From positions 16,145,267-16,209,266 of the forward strand of contig ML677358.1 of the NCBI GenBank assembly GCA_007922305.1: 64,000 nt of DNA, written 5' to 3'. Below are positions 44,591-56,290 of the stretch, one piece after another. Positions within the stretch are counted from its first letter, which is position 1; each line of letters opens with the position of its first letter. The position numbers were made by a program, and so were the translations under genes. The notes beneath the pieces are model-generated. The model was not told the DNA's origin, did no database searches, and worked only from the letters and a program-made list of their open reading frames with translations. Source of the DNA: Dermatemys mawii (lineage: Eukaryota > Chordata > Testudines > Dermatemydidae).

Positions 44591-46324
44591 CTTCCCCTGA
44601 TATCAATGGGGCCAGTCCCCTTTGCTCCAACCAATAACCCCTTCATCTGCATTCTTCTGCAATGTTACACTGCAGTGTGTGCATAGTGCTATATTGTTAG
44701 GCATGTGTAGCCATGAACGCATTGTGGAATTCTCCGTATCGTGGGAACTCTTGCAACATGTATGTGCACACACAACAGCCATGCAAGGATGTGCTCCTAG
44801 GTGCACGGGCGCCTACATTACTGCAACTAACCCATCTGTGATAACAAGCTGTATGTGACGATGCTCAGCTACTCCCTCTCCAGAGCCCCCCTTTATGAGC
44901 TCAGAGATGTGTGCCCTCAAGTCTTGAGACAGCGTTAGGCTCTGGAAAACCAGCATGAGTGCTACTGTGTCAGCTGATGGAAGCCTCAGCTCTGCCTGCA
45001 CTCTCCCCAGTGGAGGGGAATCTAATGAGATCCTGGGGGAGAGACGTGTGGACGGAGCAGGGAGGAGTTGTAAATCCACAGAAATCAGCCTCGCTTCCTT
45101 TTCCTTTGTGAGCTCTGACGAAGAACTGAAAACTCTCCACGCCATCCAGCTCTCTGCCTGCACACAGGAGGTTGGAGTCCAGTGGGAGTCGTGCTGTTTT
45201 CAGGGGCAGAATGAAGATGCGTCTCTTTGCATGAATAGGGATGATGCGGGAGGTTTAGTGTCTTTTGGAGAAGCCCAAAAGCCCAGACGCTCCATTTGAA
45301 CATTATTGAAATGCTGGATCTTTTTGGTCCTTACAAAACTGGGCTGGACATTTTAATACAACAGGCTGTTGGACAGCAGTTCTAGAGCCAGTCCCAAACT
45401 GTAACTTCAGGTCTGAACTCCCCAGATTTGAAGGAAGTTTGACTCTGGCTCTGAATTTTGTGGCTGGCTCTCTCTGATATTGAACCAAAACTCCAAACAC
45501 CTTGAAGCTTTAGGGAAGTTTGGGTCCAGCTCTGAACTCTGCTGCGCTGAACTATCTGCAGATATTTCTAACATTTCCTGTTTCTGGCTGGGCCCTAGAT
45601 TCCACAGACACTGTGTTCTTCATGGTGTTTTGGTCTCATCAGGCTCAGATTTACCTGTCACCAGGAGCTGAATGTACAAACATGAAAAATAACAAGGTTG
45701 GAGTGAAATACTCAGATTCCTTCAAGCCCCGGAAAAGATTCCAGGTGAGTTTGGGGCAAAGATTCAGGCCAGTTCTTATTTTATCCAAATGGAGTCACCC
45801 CTCCCTAGCTCCAACCAAGCCTGGTCTAGATGAAGCCTCTGTTGATCCATACGGCAAGTAGTATGCACAGATAGTGGCAACCTGAGTTTCTCTGCCAATG
45901 GGACCCGAGAAGAGACCACCTGTGGGACCAAGAGGGGATTTCAGTCTCTATGGTACATTCATTCCTTGGTTCCTCTGAAGGGACTGCCAATAAAAGCTCC
46001 AATCAGTGATAATAATTATTATGGTGTTTGTTGTCATGTGGCCCTTTGTCCAGCAGCAGCTGGACTGAAACCACCAACTTACTTCTCACGGGTTGCCTGA
46101 CATGGTCAAATGGTCACAATTTACAAGCACGTCCAGCCTGACAGGATTCAATCCAATAACTACCTCGGAGCCATTTGCAGTTACTTCATATAATCGACAG
46201 AATTAGTGCATATGCTGAGCTGGATGGACTGTGAATCCCAAAGACAGTCATGCCTCGTTTGTTCTTTTTAACCCTTGGAAAGATCCCTGGTCACACTGTC
46301 AAACAAAAGAAAAGATAAAAATGA
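44591..46324. other. Intergenic stretch, no gene recognised
   Basis: 45340-45560 has internally similar phrases (GAAGGAAGTTTGACTCTGGC / TAGGGAAGTTTGGGTCCAGC), suggesting a diverged repeat also glimpsed near 52.5 and 54.6 kb. No coding call is supported. Confidence 0.4.
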
Positions 46325-46921
46325 ATTGAGCAATTGCCCAACTGGATCAGGCCCAAGCTCCATCTAGTCTAGCTTCCAACAATGGCCGGTGCCAGATGCT
46401 ACAGAGGAAGGTGTAAGAACCCTGCAGTAGCAGATGTGAGATAATCTGCTCCCACAGTAGCTCTCATCCTGGTCTCTAATAGTTGGCTTAAACCTTGAAG
46501 CACAAGGTTTAATATCTCTTCCCAAACTGGTTAGTATTAATGATTGTAGCTCTAGATAGGCTGGTTAGCTTATAAATGTCCAATCCCATTGTGAATCTTT
46601 CTAAATTCTTGGCATCAGGGACTTCCTGTGGCAGTGAGTTCCAGAGTTTAATTACACCTTGTGTGAGAAGGTATATTCTCTTTCTGAGTTGTGAATTTCT
46701 CATCTTTTGATTTCATTGAATGCCCCCTTATTCTTGTGTTATGACACAGGGAGAACAGAAGTGCCTGGTCTCCCTCCTCTTGACTATTAATTATTTTATA
46801 TCCATTTGTCTTGTCCTTCCTTTCATCTCCTTTCTAAGGTGACCAATCTTTTCAATATCTTGGCTTATGAGATTTTTTTCCCCTGCTCCTATCATTCTCG
46901 CTGCCTTTCTCTGACACCCCC
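46325..46921 (-). pseudogene. CR1 LINE 3' portion with ORF2 C-terminus, part 1
   Basis: On the minus strand a frame from 46703 to 46509 carries TQGVIKLWNSLPQEV, the hallmark C-terminal motif of CR1 ORF2. Flanking plus-strand phrases 'CAACTGGATCAGGCCC' (3' side) and 'TTGAATGCCCCCTTATTCTT' (5' side) fit the CR1 order. The element is cut at about 46921 by an LTR and resumes at 48024. Confidence 0.88.
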
Positions 46922-48023
46922 TGTGACGGTGCTGTTCCTGGTGTGACCCACTGAGAGTGTCAGATCAGGACAAATTGCTTCCAAAAGGGCAACTAGGGCC
47001 CAGATCTGGGGTTTCTCTGCCCTAAAGGCAAACCAAACCAGCCGAACAGAAAAGACTTTGGTTTCACCCCACTGGCTAGCCACAAGTCACACAAGCAATT
47101 CCCTTAGACACTCCAGCTTCCCAGTATCACCACCAGCAGCCACCTGTCCCGGGGACAAATGGTTATGAAAACCAATACCCCAAATAAAGAAAATAGTTCT
47201 CCCCAATTCCAAAGAATCAGGCCCCAGACTCAAGTCAATACACAAATCAGATCTTACCCACAAATCACGCTGTAGCCAATCCTTTAGAATCTAAAATCTA
47301 AAGGTTTATAATACAAGGAAAAAGATCTAGGTGAGGGTTAGGAATGGTTAAAGGAAATCAAATACATGCAGTAATGGCTTGCATCAGTTGTAGAATAACT
47401 GCAGGTTCAAATCAGAGTCTCTGGAATACATTCCCAGGAGGAATGGGTCATCAATCCTTTGGCCAGACGCCTCTTTGTAGCAAAGTCCCGTCCAGAAGTA
47501 GGAGCCAGGCTGGAGGCTGGAGACTGGAGATTAAAAGACAAAATGGAGATCTTTCTCCCAGGTTTATATAGACTGCCTCTTGTGGGTGGAGACCGCCTCC
47601 TTCTTACTATGCAGAGTCCAGTTGTAAAATGGAGTTTCAGAGCCATGTGGTCTCAGCTCCTGATCAGCCAGGCCACATTCCTGGGGAAGCTCGGGTGTGG
47701 ACGGGCATCTACAAAGTTCATTGTGTAGCTGATAGTCCTTAATGGGCCATCAAGCATGGTAAGCCCAGCTAACACCAAGGCTTCTGAAAATGTCCCCAAC
47801 AGCTTAGCACAATATTTGGAAAGACAGACAGTATAGAGCCAATATTCATAACTTCCTCTACAAAATTGATACACACATACAGATAGCATAATCACAATCA
47901 GCAGACCATAACCTGGTCGTAGACACCTTATATGACCCCCCTTTACCTAAGATTTGATGCCCCTACAGGACCTTGGTTGCACCAATGATCTGTATGATCC
48001 CAGGTAATTTTAGTAACGTGACA
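46922..48023 (-). mobile_element. Solo LTR, about 1.1 kb, inserted in CR1
   Basis: In sense (minus strand) it begins TGTCACGTTACT (48023 downward) and ends CACCGTCACA (to 46922), a TG...CA structure. A TATATAAACC box lies near 47560-47570 on the minus strand, placing U3 at the high-coordinate side. No gag, pol or env sequence adjoins it, so it is a solo LTR left by recombination. Flanks CCCCC / CCTCC could be a decayed 5-bp duplication. The superfamily (ERV or other LTR type) cannot be settled from the LTR alone. Confidence 0.8.
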
Positions 48024-48150
48024 CCTCCTCCTCCCCAATAGTGATGCAATAACCTTTTTGAGTTGGGATAACCAGTACTGCACACATTATTTCAGATGTG
48101 GCCACCTCATTGATTTCTATAAGAGTATTATTGTTTTCCCCTTATTATAA
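48024..48150 (-). mobile_element. CR1 LINE, part 2 (continuation across the LTR)
   Basis: 'GCAATAACCTTTTTGAGTTG', 'GGATAACCAGTACTGCACAC' and 'CAGATGTGGCCACCTCATTG' continue the reversed CR1 order from 46921. Together with part 1 they show that the LTR landed inside an existing CR1. Confidence 0.78.
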
Positions 48151-48365
48151 TATAAATCAATGGTGAGACTCTGTAAAGCAAGCCCTTCCAGTTGGCTTCC
48201 AATGTCACATATAAGTCAGTTCTCTTGATTATCTACCTTGACAATGTTTCTATCAAACAATCCATGCAATGGGCACAAAATAAAGTGTTTGGAATCGATA
48301 CACTATTGGCATATACTGAAGTCAGCAGAGCAGTCCCTTTGCTCTTTCCTCATCTCAGGATGGGT

Positions 48366-48489
48366 TAGGGTGACCAGATGTCCCGATTTTATAGGGACGG
48401 TCTCAATTTTGGGGTATTTTTCTTATATAGGCTCCTATTACCCTCCACCCCTTGTCCTGATTTTTCACATTTTCTGACTGGTCACCCTA
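48366..48489. mobile_element. hAT MITE, 124 bp, TAGGGTGACCAG ends
   Basis: Ends TAGGGTGACCAG (48366-48377) and CTGGTCACCCTA (48478-48489) are perfectly inverted. The flanks GGATGGGT / GGAGAGGT match at 6 of 8, a worn target duplication. The interior (GTCCCGATTTTATAGGGACG, CTTATATAGGCTCCTATTAC) matches the copy at 25708-25827. Confidence 0.93.
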
Positions 48490-48971
48490 GGAGAGGTTCA
48501 GTCACTTGATCCAGTTGGGTTGTGAGGCCAGACCTTTCAGCTGGCCCTCATTTCCCCAAGATCCCCATACTCCATCCAAATGTGTCTTCCCATCACTTTT
48601 ACTCTTGAAAAGCATTTGCACCAGAGACAAAGAACTATGAAGTGGAGGTTATGGGCAGAATCCCCTGGATGAATCATATTCATTTTCCATCCCTCCTATT
48701 GAGTCCCTGTCCCTCATTGCAGCCCTCACTGGGGCCTCGGCAGTCTGGGAGGTACCTGCGAGGCAGTTTTCGATGAACAGCAGCACTTGCTGGGTCAGTA
48801 CACTGGGTAAGGCAAGACCTTTGGAAAACCCAAACAAGAGCTTGTCACTGAATTTGAGCGGTAAAAGGTAAGTGCTGGAAACACAAATGAATCACTAGCT
48901 CAAGAGAACTTTTGGAAGAATACAGATCACAACTAAACCAGAGGAGGAGCAGCCAGTGAGAAGATACCCCT
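48490..48971. other. Intergenic stretch, no gene recognised
   Basis: This is unassigned sequence between the MITE and the second LTR. Confidence 0.45.
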
Positions 48972-49631
48972 TGTGACAAAGCTCCAAGTCTGTACTTGTG
49001 GGTCCTGCGCTTCCTGGCAGATTTAGGGGCCTCAGAAACTCATCTAGGCCCCAGAGTGACCTCCCTTTCTCAGTATAATTGGCAAGAGTCACCACCTAGT
49101 GAGTTGCCTTCATCACAGGCCAGTATGGAAGATGGAAAAAGGGGGGAGCCCGGGCCCGCCCTCTACTCCGGACTCCAGCCCAGGGACCCTAATAGTATCA
49201 GCTAAGATGGCTGACCTTTTAGGCACAAAACACAATACAATTCCCTGGGCTACTTCCCCACAGCAGTCCCCGCTTCTTCAAACTCCACTTCACCCTTACC
49301 TCAGGGCCTCCTTCCTTCTGTATGATATGTTGTCCAACCCTCAGTCTCACCAACAGCATAACTTCCTTCCACAGCTCCTGACACCCACACCCACCTGACT
49401 AACTGGGAGGTTTTTATCTGGTTTCAGCCAGTCCCTGATTGGCTTCAGGTGTCCCAATTAGGCTAGCTGTTTCTACTCCTTTCTAGAAAGTTCTTAATTG
49501 GCCCCAGGTGTCTTGATTGGCCTGGAGTAGCCTTTGTTTGGCTATCCAGGGAACAGGGACCTGCACATCCTGAGACTAATATACCTGCCTTCCAGCACTC
49601 TCCTATATCCTTCTGGTCTGACTCCGTCACA
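48972..49631 (-). mobile_element. Solo LTR, 660 bp
   Basis: In sense (minus strand) it starts TGTGACGGAGTCAGACC (49631 downward) and ends CTTGGAGCTTTGTCACA (to 48972), TG...CA. It is flanked by a perfect 4-bp duplication CCCT (48968-48971 and 49632-49635). A TATA-like TATATTAGTC lies near 49578-49587 on the minus strand. No internal retroelement genes adjoin it. It differs in sequence from the LTR at 46922-48023 and belongs to another family. Confidence 0.85.
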
Positions 49632-52600
49632 CCCTTTATTGATTTATTTATAGTGAACAGGATATTAACATAGGGCCGGCCCTTTGAACTGTCTTCTTCT
49701 TTACATTCAGAGACAGGCGTCCTATTGTGCCTGCTTGTGTCTGTGTAGCGTGTTAATTCCCTTTGCCGATCCAATCCTCTCTCCGTCTGCTGCTTCTGAT
49801 GATTCATTCTGACTTTTCAACTTTCTATTCCCTTTCCTAACCCTGAACAGGGAATGGCTGGCAATTAAAATATTAGCAGAGGGAAGACATATCATAATGC
49901 ACATAATTATCGCTCTGTCCCAGGAATTTTAATGAGGCAGAATTAGGAAGAAGTGAATCAATAGCAGATACAGACACTGGCCACCATGGAATAGATCCGG
50001 TTACACTGTTCTCTGGGCTGATAGGATTACAGGAGTGACCGTGGGGAGAAGGCAGCAGAACATTCACAGCCTGGAATACGACTCTGATGTTTTGTTATTA
50101 TTGGGTAAAAGCCAGGACCTGTGGATGTTCCTGTCCTTTTATTATTGTTTATGTCCCAAGATGGGTAATGTACAAGTTTTACATCATGGTGCTTTTTGTG
50201 CCAGGGGATTTTTGTTTGGGGTTTTGCTCAGTGGCCCAATGAGACAGTGAGATGTATGGGCCCCCCTGGGTTTTCCTTTATAGTTTTTCTAGCAAGATCA
50301 TCACTTTCTGCATTCTATGCTGGCCCCTCTTGCACTTTTTTAATCCGGAGAGACACAAAACATTGCTCTTCGCCTGTCATTAAAGCAGCCCGGACAGTTT
50401 TCAGACGGGAGCTGTTGGGGCTAAATAAAAGCTTCAAAAATTGCATGGTTTAAAAAGTCTTCTGCGGTGTTGGTTTCCGTTAAAACCGATTGCTGCAGAG
50501 CTCTCCTTGTAGGGTACAAATGGCATGAAAGCATGCTTTATTGGAGCAATACGGACTAATGTAGGAGTCGCAAACAATCACATAGGAGCCAGCAGGAAGA
50601 GTTAAGGACCTGAGGCAAAGCCAAAAGCTATAAACCAGCTAATGGATAAGAAGAAAGTTGATGTCAGTTCATAATCATGCAGACATTCCGTGGCCAGATG
50701 TGAGACATGGAAGGCCAATTTTCATTCATTCCCATCTCCTACCTGTAATAGGCAGTGTGGGAGACTGTGTAGGATGTACTGGGAGCTAGAAACCTAGGTT
50801 CTTATCCTTGCCCTGACCATAAAAATGCCCAGTCTTGTTTAGGGGAAGGTTCCATACTGGTCCAGGGCAACACTGACACTATCCCTTTAAAAATGGAGAC
50901 ACCCCTTGTGGTAGTACAGTCCAATTCTGCTGTAGGAACTGATTTGGGCAGCCCCCATTTCCGATCATTCGAATGGACTGATCAAGTGTGGAGCTATGAA
51001 TCCCCCACCTCTGACGTGCACAGAAGCAAAATCTCCATCGCGCAAGCAAACAGTGAGCTCAATCAGGCCTCCTACTGTCAAGGCAGAAGAATCAGTTTAT
51101 GGGTCCAACTGGCCCGCCCATCAGCTAGCATTTCAGTAACCGAGGGCCTCTCAAAGAAAAGAGGTGACGTTCTGTCCTGCTGGCTTTGAAATCATAAAGG
51201 GAAATCAAGCAAATTCCTCCGGCTCAGATCATCATGGAAATAAAAAAAACACCCCACTGATCAGCAAGCAGCTTTTGGAGAATTAGTTTTGATCTATAAA
51301 ATCTAACGATTGCAATAAATGGTGCACAAAACCCTCGTTCCACTGTATTTCATGAAAAATGGGTTAATGCAATTCATTTGTTCAAAAACTTAACCATTCC
51401 TCCCACACACACATTATGTCCAGAGTCCCGGGGTTTCAATTGTCTGAGAAGAACTTGAGTACTAAGTTGGGGGGCAGGGGGATGTGAATCTTTGACACTT
51501 TTATTTTGTGGGATTATTGTGACCCCTTCTATTTCTTCTGCAGGACCCTAGAGTTAGAGGAGGTTTAAGGGTGACAAGTGGACTAGCTCAAACAACATGC
51601 CTCAATTTGAAGACAGCAAGATGTTACCCCCAGTTTTAAAGCACTGTGCCTGACGGGGAAGAGAGACATCATGTATTTTGCACATGTTTATCAAATATTT
51701 GGTAAAATGCACGTGACATATTTGCAAAATATATGACAGTTTAAAATTGTACTTGCATATTAGAAAATTGGCCAGGTTTTCAAGCATTTGAAATGCATCA
51801 CACAACGTTGCTAAGACAACCTACAAGGCTGGTGGGAAGCAGCTTTTACATTTTTTTTTCACAGAGTGATATTTTAGACCAGTAACTAAAAAGTGAGTTA
51901 TCTCACAATGTAGGCACAGAGAATAAAGCAGGGGCCGTGAAAATTACTGCATTGCTCTTGGAAACAGTAAAACATGATGCTATCTTATCCTAATTTGCTA
52001 TCTTGCACTTACAATCATCAGATCAGCTCAAAAGCTGCTGTGAGAATCATGCTGGTTTCGAAGATGGTCAGACCGCTGTTTTGATCGCTATTATTCCATG
52101 CAAATCTTGTCTTTGCGAAGCACTGTGGGGTCTGCAGAGACACTGAAGAAGTCTGAAGTATTATTGCTATTTACATCTATGTCTTCTAACTCAACATTAC
52201 TTGTAGTGAGAGCAGACATGTGACTGATTCCATCACATCTTTATTCTGTCGCACTGGCAAAGCTATGAAATGTGTTCATTGTCTTGGCAGGATTCACTGC
52301 CTCTTCCTCCCGCCATGTGCGGTGCTGCCCTTTCTGAACAGCTCTGAGCGTGGAGTTTGAGTTTCCTTGGCTGTTTTAGGCCATCTCCAGGGATCATCAT
52401 CTCACTCCATCTCAAGGCTCATACCACACTGCAGCTGTTCCAGGAATTGCTCCACCCAGCTCAACAGAGATTGGGTGCACCAGTGAAAAAGGGTCAGCTC
52501 AGTGGGAACTAAGCTTGGTCAGACACAGCCCCCGACCTGGGCTGGAACCCAAACCCACAGCTCCCCCTGTCCCACACCCCGCCATGAGGAAAGTACCACT

Positions 52601-52753
52601 CTGGAGCCAAACTTCGCAGCTCAGCCCTATTTTTATCATGGACCAAACCAAAAACCTGGATTCAAACATCTCAAAACTTAGTGCAGATCCAGAGTCGGAC
52701 TTTGTTTGCAGGTCAGGCCCCTCTCCGGTTACATGATACTTTCCCCTCTGAGC
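49632..52753. other. Intergenic stretch, largely repeat-free
   Basis: No gene is recognised. 50040-50520 is free of repeats, with strings such as TGTCATTAAAGCAGCCCGGA and TAAAACCGATTGCTGCAGAG, and is a candidate conserved non-coding element. 51200-51350 is similar. An open frame at 50893-51189 has no recognisable motif. Confidence 0.4.
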
Positions 52754-52793
52754 CACACACACACACACAGAATCCTCCTCTCTCTCTCTCTCT
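52754..52793 (+). repeat. (CA)n and (CT)n microsatellites
   Basis: An (AC)8 run at 52754-52769 is followed within 6 bp by a (TC)n run to 52793. Confidence 0.85.
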
Positions 52794-54857
52794 TTATGTC
52801 TTGACTCCAGCAAAGGTTTCAAGCTCTCGGGGAAAGGCTAACCACCTCCTGTGTTGCACCTCACACGGTTGACGAGTTTACTAGAAGAAACATGAGACAT
52901 TCCCCTTCCCTTCCTGGGAATGTCTTCCCCCACTCTTGAAATGCGAAGCAGCACTAAGGTTTCCCAGCGGGAACCCCATGCGACAGCGCATTGTAACACT
53001 GACATCAGCTATGCAGCCAGCCCCTAAGAAACCTATTCATACATAGACGGGTACTAAACATCCTCACAGAGCAGCAGACAGGATGGGAGAAGGCTGAACT
53101 CTGAACCATAGCAGGAAAAGCAGGACAGGGGGCTTCGGGTGGGAACACAGCGGGGACAGGCACATTTCCTGTCCCCAGGTTGGGGTCCAAGAAGGGCTCC
53201 CCAGTGTGGTGCCTGGAAGTGTACAGGTTACCAGTGATGGCACAGGAAGCCGAGACTGGTTGGAAAGGAGAGTTCCAAAGGATGTCACGGATGGGCACAT
53301 CCGCCTGTCTGAGTCTAAGGAACGGAGGCGGATCCTCCTGAGTGACTCCCCCAGGCGGAATAGGCAGCTTCAAGTTACACTGAGGAGACATTCCCAGGGG
53401 ATTTATGGAGAGACCCTCCCTTACCACTAGTGGGGAGGGGGGCTTGTTTGGAGACAGCAGCTCACCGGGGGGTTCCCCTCCTTGATCTGGGGTCCTTCGC
53501 CCTCATCTGTGGCAACTGACCTGGATGAACCACAAGGCGGCTGACGATATCAGGCTGGGGGGCTGTTAAACTGAGGCTCACACCGAAGACTCCCAGACAA
53601 AGCCAATCCCCCAAGAAAGGGCTTGCCTTGCTTTGCCTGAAGCGGTGTGTGTGTCTAAGTCTTCTGGGCCTACCCTGGCAGTGCCCCAAGCAATGTGGGC
53701 ACAGGTCTAATGGGCTACTGTGGGGAGGTGGGACACAAGATACAAATGGATATTCCAAAGGGAAGCATAGTTATTAGGAGCTAACAAGTAAGGAACGTGT
53801 AACATGAGGAAATCCCATCTTTGGGCCCTGGCAGACAACATGCTCTGCTTCTGGGTTTGGGATGTGACTAGAAGCCCATCCATGGAGTAACAGCCTCCGG
53901 TTACCCACTTGCATACAGCATCTGTTTAATTGTCATATACATGTTGTATAGCTAAATATAGAGGGGTCACAATTCCCCACTGATTCCAAAGGATGGGAGG
54001 GGGAAAGAATGGATCTGGGAAGCAGGACACCTGGCTTCTCCTCCTTGCTTTGCCAAAACCGTTCCAACTCACTTAGGCCTACATATTGGAGGGGGAGAGT
54101 TGGCCACAACGTTGGGATGTTCTACTTGATACGTCTAGCACATGATTTTCAAACAGGCTAAGCACCTGCAACTGAGTCCAGATTTCCAAGAGCCCCCAAA
54201 GTTCAGGGGTGTTCGGAAGCAGGTTTGGTCGCAGCTCTAGTTTCAAAATGGCCTGTCCCGTTGTTCCAAAGGCAAGGAGGAATTTCCACGCTACAGCCCC
54301 ACGTCCTTTCCCCAGAAAAAGGAACATTCTTCCCATACTCCCCTGCAGAGCTGGGATGTAGCGGAGATGAATCATTAAGCCGTCCCCTCAGGCAAACCAG
54401 CAACGTGCCTCATAGAGAAATTTGTAAATATTTTAGATCATATTTCATCACAGTTTAACTGCCTGGTTCTCTTCTGAGGGCCTGCCTGAAATCTCCCTGC
54501 GTGTCGGGGCATTAGCTGGCTAGGGACATGTCAGGAGCACAGTGTCCAAAGTTGAAGTTCAGTTGTAACGATTGGATGAGAGAGCCTGTTTGTATGAATC
54601 AAACGTTGACCCAAAGTGGAGCCCCAAACTTGACTCAAACGCAGCCAGTCCCATGTCTGGAATTCAAAGCCGTTTGGTTCATTTTTCTCACGGCTGGTTT
54701 GTTTTTGTTTTTCCGGTTGGGTTGGTTCCGTTTCCGTACATCTCTGCACTGCCTGAGGGGAACAGAAATAGAAGTGCTGCAGTACTACAAGGAAGGCTGT
54801 CCCTGCAGCACTTCAGCCTGGAACACAAGCAAAGCCGACCAGAAATCTTTCTAAGGA
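52794..54857. other. Intergenic stretch, no gene recognised
   Basis: The 54535-54690 part has the same phrase type as 45340-45560 and 52500-52740 (for example CCCAAAGTGGAGCCCCAAAC), probably a diverged repeat. No coding or RNA gene is supported. Confidence 0.4.
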
Positions 54858-55070
54858 GACTTTCTGTCTCCCCATTGGTCAGGGATTGTCTAGGTCTAGT
54901 CCTGCCAGAGCACAGGGGAATGGACTAGACCAGTGTTTCTCAATGACGGGTCCATGGACTGGTGCTGGTCTCTGAGATCTCCCTGACCCAGTTTAGGAAA
55001 CAGGTTGAGAAACACTGGACTAGATGACCTCTTACGGTCCCTTCCAGTCCTGCATTTATATGATTCCTTT
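54858..55070 (+). mobile_element. CR1 LINE 3' end, interrupted by a hAT MITE
   Basis: 'GGGATTGTCTAGGTCTAGTC', 'CTGCCAGAGCACAGGGGAAT' then, after the MITE, 'GACTAGATGACCTCTTACGG', 'TCCCTTCCAGTCCTGCATTT' and 'ATATGATTCC' form a standard CR1 3' terminus in sense orientation. Confidence 0.85.
54931..55017. mobile_element. hAT MITE, 87 bp, nested in CR1
   Basis: Inverted ends CAGTGTTTCTCAA (54931-54943) and TTGAGAAACACTG (55005-55017) are perfect. Flanks GACTAGAC / GACTAGAT (7 of 8) are the 8-bp hAT duplication and lie within the CR1 consensus word GGACTAGATGACC, which shows precisely where it landed. Confidence 0.94.
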
Positions 55071-56129
55071 GGGGGAAATTTCCAATCTGATATCTGGAAC
55101 AAAGAGTGGGGTTGATGCTTTTCTGAACAGAACCTCCCAAACCTTCTGAGGTTTGTCCATCTGTGGCATAGGCTCTGCACCTAGCCAATGAGATTGCAAA
55201 AGTGTGAGAGCCGGATTTGGCCCTGTATGTCTGAACTGGTTGATGAATGATAGTCACTGGAGTTTTACTTTGCTTTTTGCCTCATCCCCTTAAGCCTGAC
55301 CAAACATGCTCTTCCCATTTATATCCAGCCTTGTATTATCCCAGCCCTAAGATTTCCTGCACACCAGTGGCACCATTGTGATGTTAACTCCATGGAAAAG
55401 AGGGCCAGTAGCCACCACTGAACTTGCAGTAACTAATGACCATGTGTGGTTGGCCACCAGGAGATGTTCAAAGGCAATGGAGTCTGCATTGCCCCCGCTA
55501 CCGCACCTCAACCTATGCTACGATTGTCTCCCTCTATCCATATGTTCTGAGCCACAATCAGCCCAAGGTGCATGAGCTACTGAAAGGAACCTCAGACCAG
55601 CCTAGACAGCCTTCTTTTAAATTGGCTATGAAGTGCTCTGCTAGACAAGCCTGAAACCAACAGAAGAGATAAAAAAGCCAGATTGTGTGGCCTGCAGAGC
55701 AGCAGTTAGCTCTCTGGGGGAGACCTGAGGCCATGGCCCGTCATTCAAGCCCAAGTTCCAGCCCAAGTCTCTCTGGACTTGAGGCAACGTGGAGACTGTG
55801 TACCAGCTCCATGGGCAGATGAGGCTGAGAAGTCGCTCCGTTGTGGCTTCCTGGGCCATTTGAACAGCAGTGATGGCTACATCCCTCCTTGGCTAGAAGG
55901 ACAGTGGGCAGGTGTTATCAAAAGGCTTCCAGGAGCGAGGTGGGTGTGAAGTGCAGGGAAACTGAGTGGGCTCTGCAGGGAGCTACAAGAAGTGCAGTAG
56001 ATCACCTGGCTCCAAATGGGGGAACAGATGGGAAATTAAATCCCACTTTCACAAATGGTCCATCTCTACCAGCACAGGGATTCCGGTTCCACAAACAAAG
56101 TGAGTGCCAGTAAGCGTGCAGAGTCCGCC
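55071..56129. other. Intergenic stretch, no gene recognised
   Basis: Nothing assignable; open frames lack motifs. Confidence 0.45.
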
Positions 56130-56290
56130 TCAGGCAGGGTGGCCTAGTGGACAGAGAATGGCTCTGTAATTCAGGATGTGATTCCTGACTCTGCCACTGG
56201 GTGACCTTGAGCAAGTCACCTCAATGCTCTGGACCTCAGCTTCCCCATCTGTAAACTGGGAATCTTGCTTTGTAGACGCTGCCTAACAGC
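56130..56290 (+). mobile_element. tRNA-derived SINE
   Basis: 'GGTGGCCTAGTGGACAGAGA' (A box), 'GATTCCTGACTCTGCCACTG', 'GTGACCTTGAGCAAGTCACC' and 'CTTCCCCATCTGTAAACTGG' are in sense order. The B-box region (GGATGTGATTCC) is diverged. Confidence 0.82.

Noticed and set aside
46509..46703. Host gene fragment containing LWNSLP
   Set aside because: The motif belongs to the CR1 ORF2 C-terminus and the flanking order is CR1.
46922..49631. One endogenous retrovirus bounded by the two LTRs
   Set aside because: The two LTRs differ in length and sequence, each has its own flanks, and the DNA between them (CR1 remnant and a hAT MITE) has no retroviral genes.
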